Both the position numbers and the translations under genes were made by a program. From assembly GCA_045600065.1 (NCBI GenBank), contig JAZRXE010000080.1, positions 1 through 6,114 on the forward strand: a stretch of 6,114 nucleotides of DNA, in the 5' to 3' direction. The stretch is from RGIG2707 sp045600065 (GTDB lineage Bacteria > Bacillota > Clostridia > Peptostreptococcales > Anaerovoracaceae). Under the pieces are notes generated by a model. The model had not been told where the DNA came from. It worked only from the letters and a program-made list of their open reading frames with translations, and did not search any database. This document shows, piece by piece, positions 5,759-6,114 of this stretch (positions are counted from its first letter, which is position 1; the number at the start of each line of letters is the position of its first letter).

Positions 5759-5781
5759 AATGCCGGCCGATGCGCTTTTTT
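5736..5781 (+). terminator. Rho-independent terminator hairpin
   Basis: The outer arms AAAGCGCA (5736-5743) and TGCGCTTT (5771-5778) are perfect reverse complements. Inside, after an AA/GA internal loop, GGCGG (5746-5750) pairs with CCGGCC (5763-5768) with one bulged G, closing a 12-base loop. Six T residues (5776-5781) follow directly. Orientation is +. It probably ends the sepF-to-comB transcript about 230 bases past comB, or acts as an attenuator in the leader of the secreted-protein gene. Confidence 0.75.
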
Positions 5782-5789
5782 GATATAAA
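5781..5789 (+). promoter_or_regulatory. Possible extended -10 element for the secreted-protein gene
   Basis: TG-A-TATAAA (5781-5789) has the same arrangement as the element before the HlyD-like gene and directly follows the terminator T-run. No -35 match exists at the proper distance, because that position is inside the terminator hairpin. If used, the transcript would begin near 5796 and carry a leader of about 93 bases. Confidence 0.3.
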
Positions 5790-5888
5790 CAAAAATGAAC
5801 AGATAAATTTCAAAGCAGTCCTAAAAAATCGGCAAAAGTAAATTAAGATAAACATTAGCAGAGCAAACAGCCTTGCGGAGGACGTAAA

Positions 5889-6114
5889 ATGAACGGAATA
5901 TGTCAGAAAATAACTGCAGTGCTTTTGAGTATCGCCATGGTCATCGGAAATGTGCCTGCACAGGTCTATGCGGCGGAAACGGTACCGGTGCCCGAGCCTG
6001 AGGAGTTTAAGGAAATGAGCCTCAGATCACTTCGAAACAACGGAAGACGAATAGCCTACTACCAGCAGGGCAGCTATGAGAACATATTTATTGCAGAATC
6101 AAATCTGCTTACGC
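5889..6114 (+). CDS. N-terminus of a secreted (Sec signal peptide) protein, runs off window
   Basis: The frame opens with ATG at 5889, seven bases after a strong GGAGG (5877-5881), and stays open for 75 codons to the window end. Residues 1-28 form a clear Sec signal peptide: a short N-region (MNGICQK), a hydrophobic core (about 8-20, ITAVLLSIAMVIG) and a cleavage region NVPAQVYA followed by AE, giving likely cleavage after Ala28 or Ala29. There is no lipobox Cys at the cleavage site, so it is not a lipoprotein. The mature start is Pro/Glu-rich (ETVPVPEPEEF), then basic and polar, with an aromatic YYQQGSYENIFI stretch. Too little is present to name a family. Clostridial surface proteins with repeat, Ig-like or carbohydrate-active domains often start this way, but that is only a pattern resemblance. 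It is a separate transcription unit from the upstream operon. Confidence 0.8.
   Translation, partial: MNGICQKITAVLLSIAMVIGNVPAQVYAAETVPVPEPEEFKEMSLRSLRNNGRRIAYYQQGSYENIFIAESNLLT

Larger units (their letters stand above)
5508..5888 (+). other. 381-bp intergenic region between comB and a secreted-protein gene
   Basis: This gap is visibly richer in A and T than the flanking genes. It contains, in order: a weak imperfect inverted repeat just after comB (5512-5518 with 5532-5539); a stretch with no convincing promoter; a candidate small ORF with a good ribosome-binding site (5633-5758); a strong intrinsic terminator (5736-5781); a possible extended -10 element (5781-5789); and an AT-rich leader ending in GGAGG (5877-5881) before the ATG at 5889. 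I find no tRNA, no complete known riboswitch consensus and no insertion-sequence ends. Confidence 0.7.

Noticed and set aside
5736..5780. GCGCAAAGGC...GCCGGCCGATGCGC recalls part of the c-di-GMP-I riboswitch
   Set aside because: The characteristic GGGCAAACC block and the proper GAAA-capped helix are not present, and the segment is explained better as a terminator stem with T-run.
5753..5835. Short direct repeat TCCTAAAA (5753-5760 and 5819-5826), each followed shortly by CGGC
   Set aside because: Eight bases in AT-rich DNA with divergent flanks, and no further copies, are compatible with chance.
5667..5855. 62-codon - strand frame in the intergenic region (hydrophobic, Phe/Ile/Cys-rich)
   Set aside because: There is no Shine-Dalgarno before its ATG, it reads through the terminator hairpin, and its hydrophobic look follows from AT-rich sequence on the opposite strand.

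Overview
The window reads as a chromosomal housekeeping region from a Gram-positive bacterium of the class Clostridia, probably an Oscillospiraceae/Ruminococcus-like gut organism. This rests on a sepF-divIVA-lspA-rluD cluster (the Firmicutes 'ylm' division neighbourhood), clostridial-type protein variants, strong purine-rich Shine-Dalgarno sites, and heavy use of ATA, AGA and AGG codons in fairly GC-balanced DNA. The assignment is from gene content and style only; no 16S or other marker is present. All recognised genes are on the + strand.

Layout. (1) Positions 1-351 hold the 3' part of trmD (tRNA m1G37 methyltransferase). (2) A consensus extended -10 promoter lies just after trmD, and a single-pass membrane protein with a HlyD/lipoyl-like fold (381-1337) starts almost exactly where transcription should begin. 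It has no Shine-Dalgarno, so its mRNA may be leaderless. (3) A tightly packed run follows: sepF (1378-1887), divIVA (1900-2517), lspA (2517-3260), an RluA/RluD-family pseudouridine synthase (3266-4192), a flavoredoxin-like flavin reductase (4192-4815) and a ComB-like 2-phosphosulfolactate phosphatase (4815-5507). Three of these junctions are one-base TAATG overlaps, which points to one translationally coupled transcript. (4) Positions 5508-5888 are a 381-bp AT-richer gap holding a possible 41-codon GTG-start small ORF (5633-5758) whose stop codon lies in the loop of a strong intrinsic terminator hairpin (5736-5781). (5) From 5889 a new gene with a Sec signal peptide begins and runs off the window.

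How the genes fit together. SepF anchors and bundles FtsZ at the division membrane. DivIVA marks curved membrane and poles. LspA removes lipoprotein signal peptides in the same membrane. TrmD and the pseudouridine synthase modify tRNA and (probably) rRNA. The flavin reductase and ComB homolog look like metabolic additions at the 3' end of the operon. Compared with the familiar order (ylmE/yggS-sepF-ylmG-ylmH-divIVA-...-lspA-rluD), yggS, ylmG and ylmH are absent from this stretch and the HlyD-like membrane gene sits directly before sepF.

I see no mobile element, CRISPR array, tRNA/rRNA gene or obvious defence system. The most interesting items are the leaderless-looking start of the HlyD-like gene, the small ORF overlapping a terminator, and an unusual charged tail on LspA. 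None amounts to a clearly new biological system.
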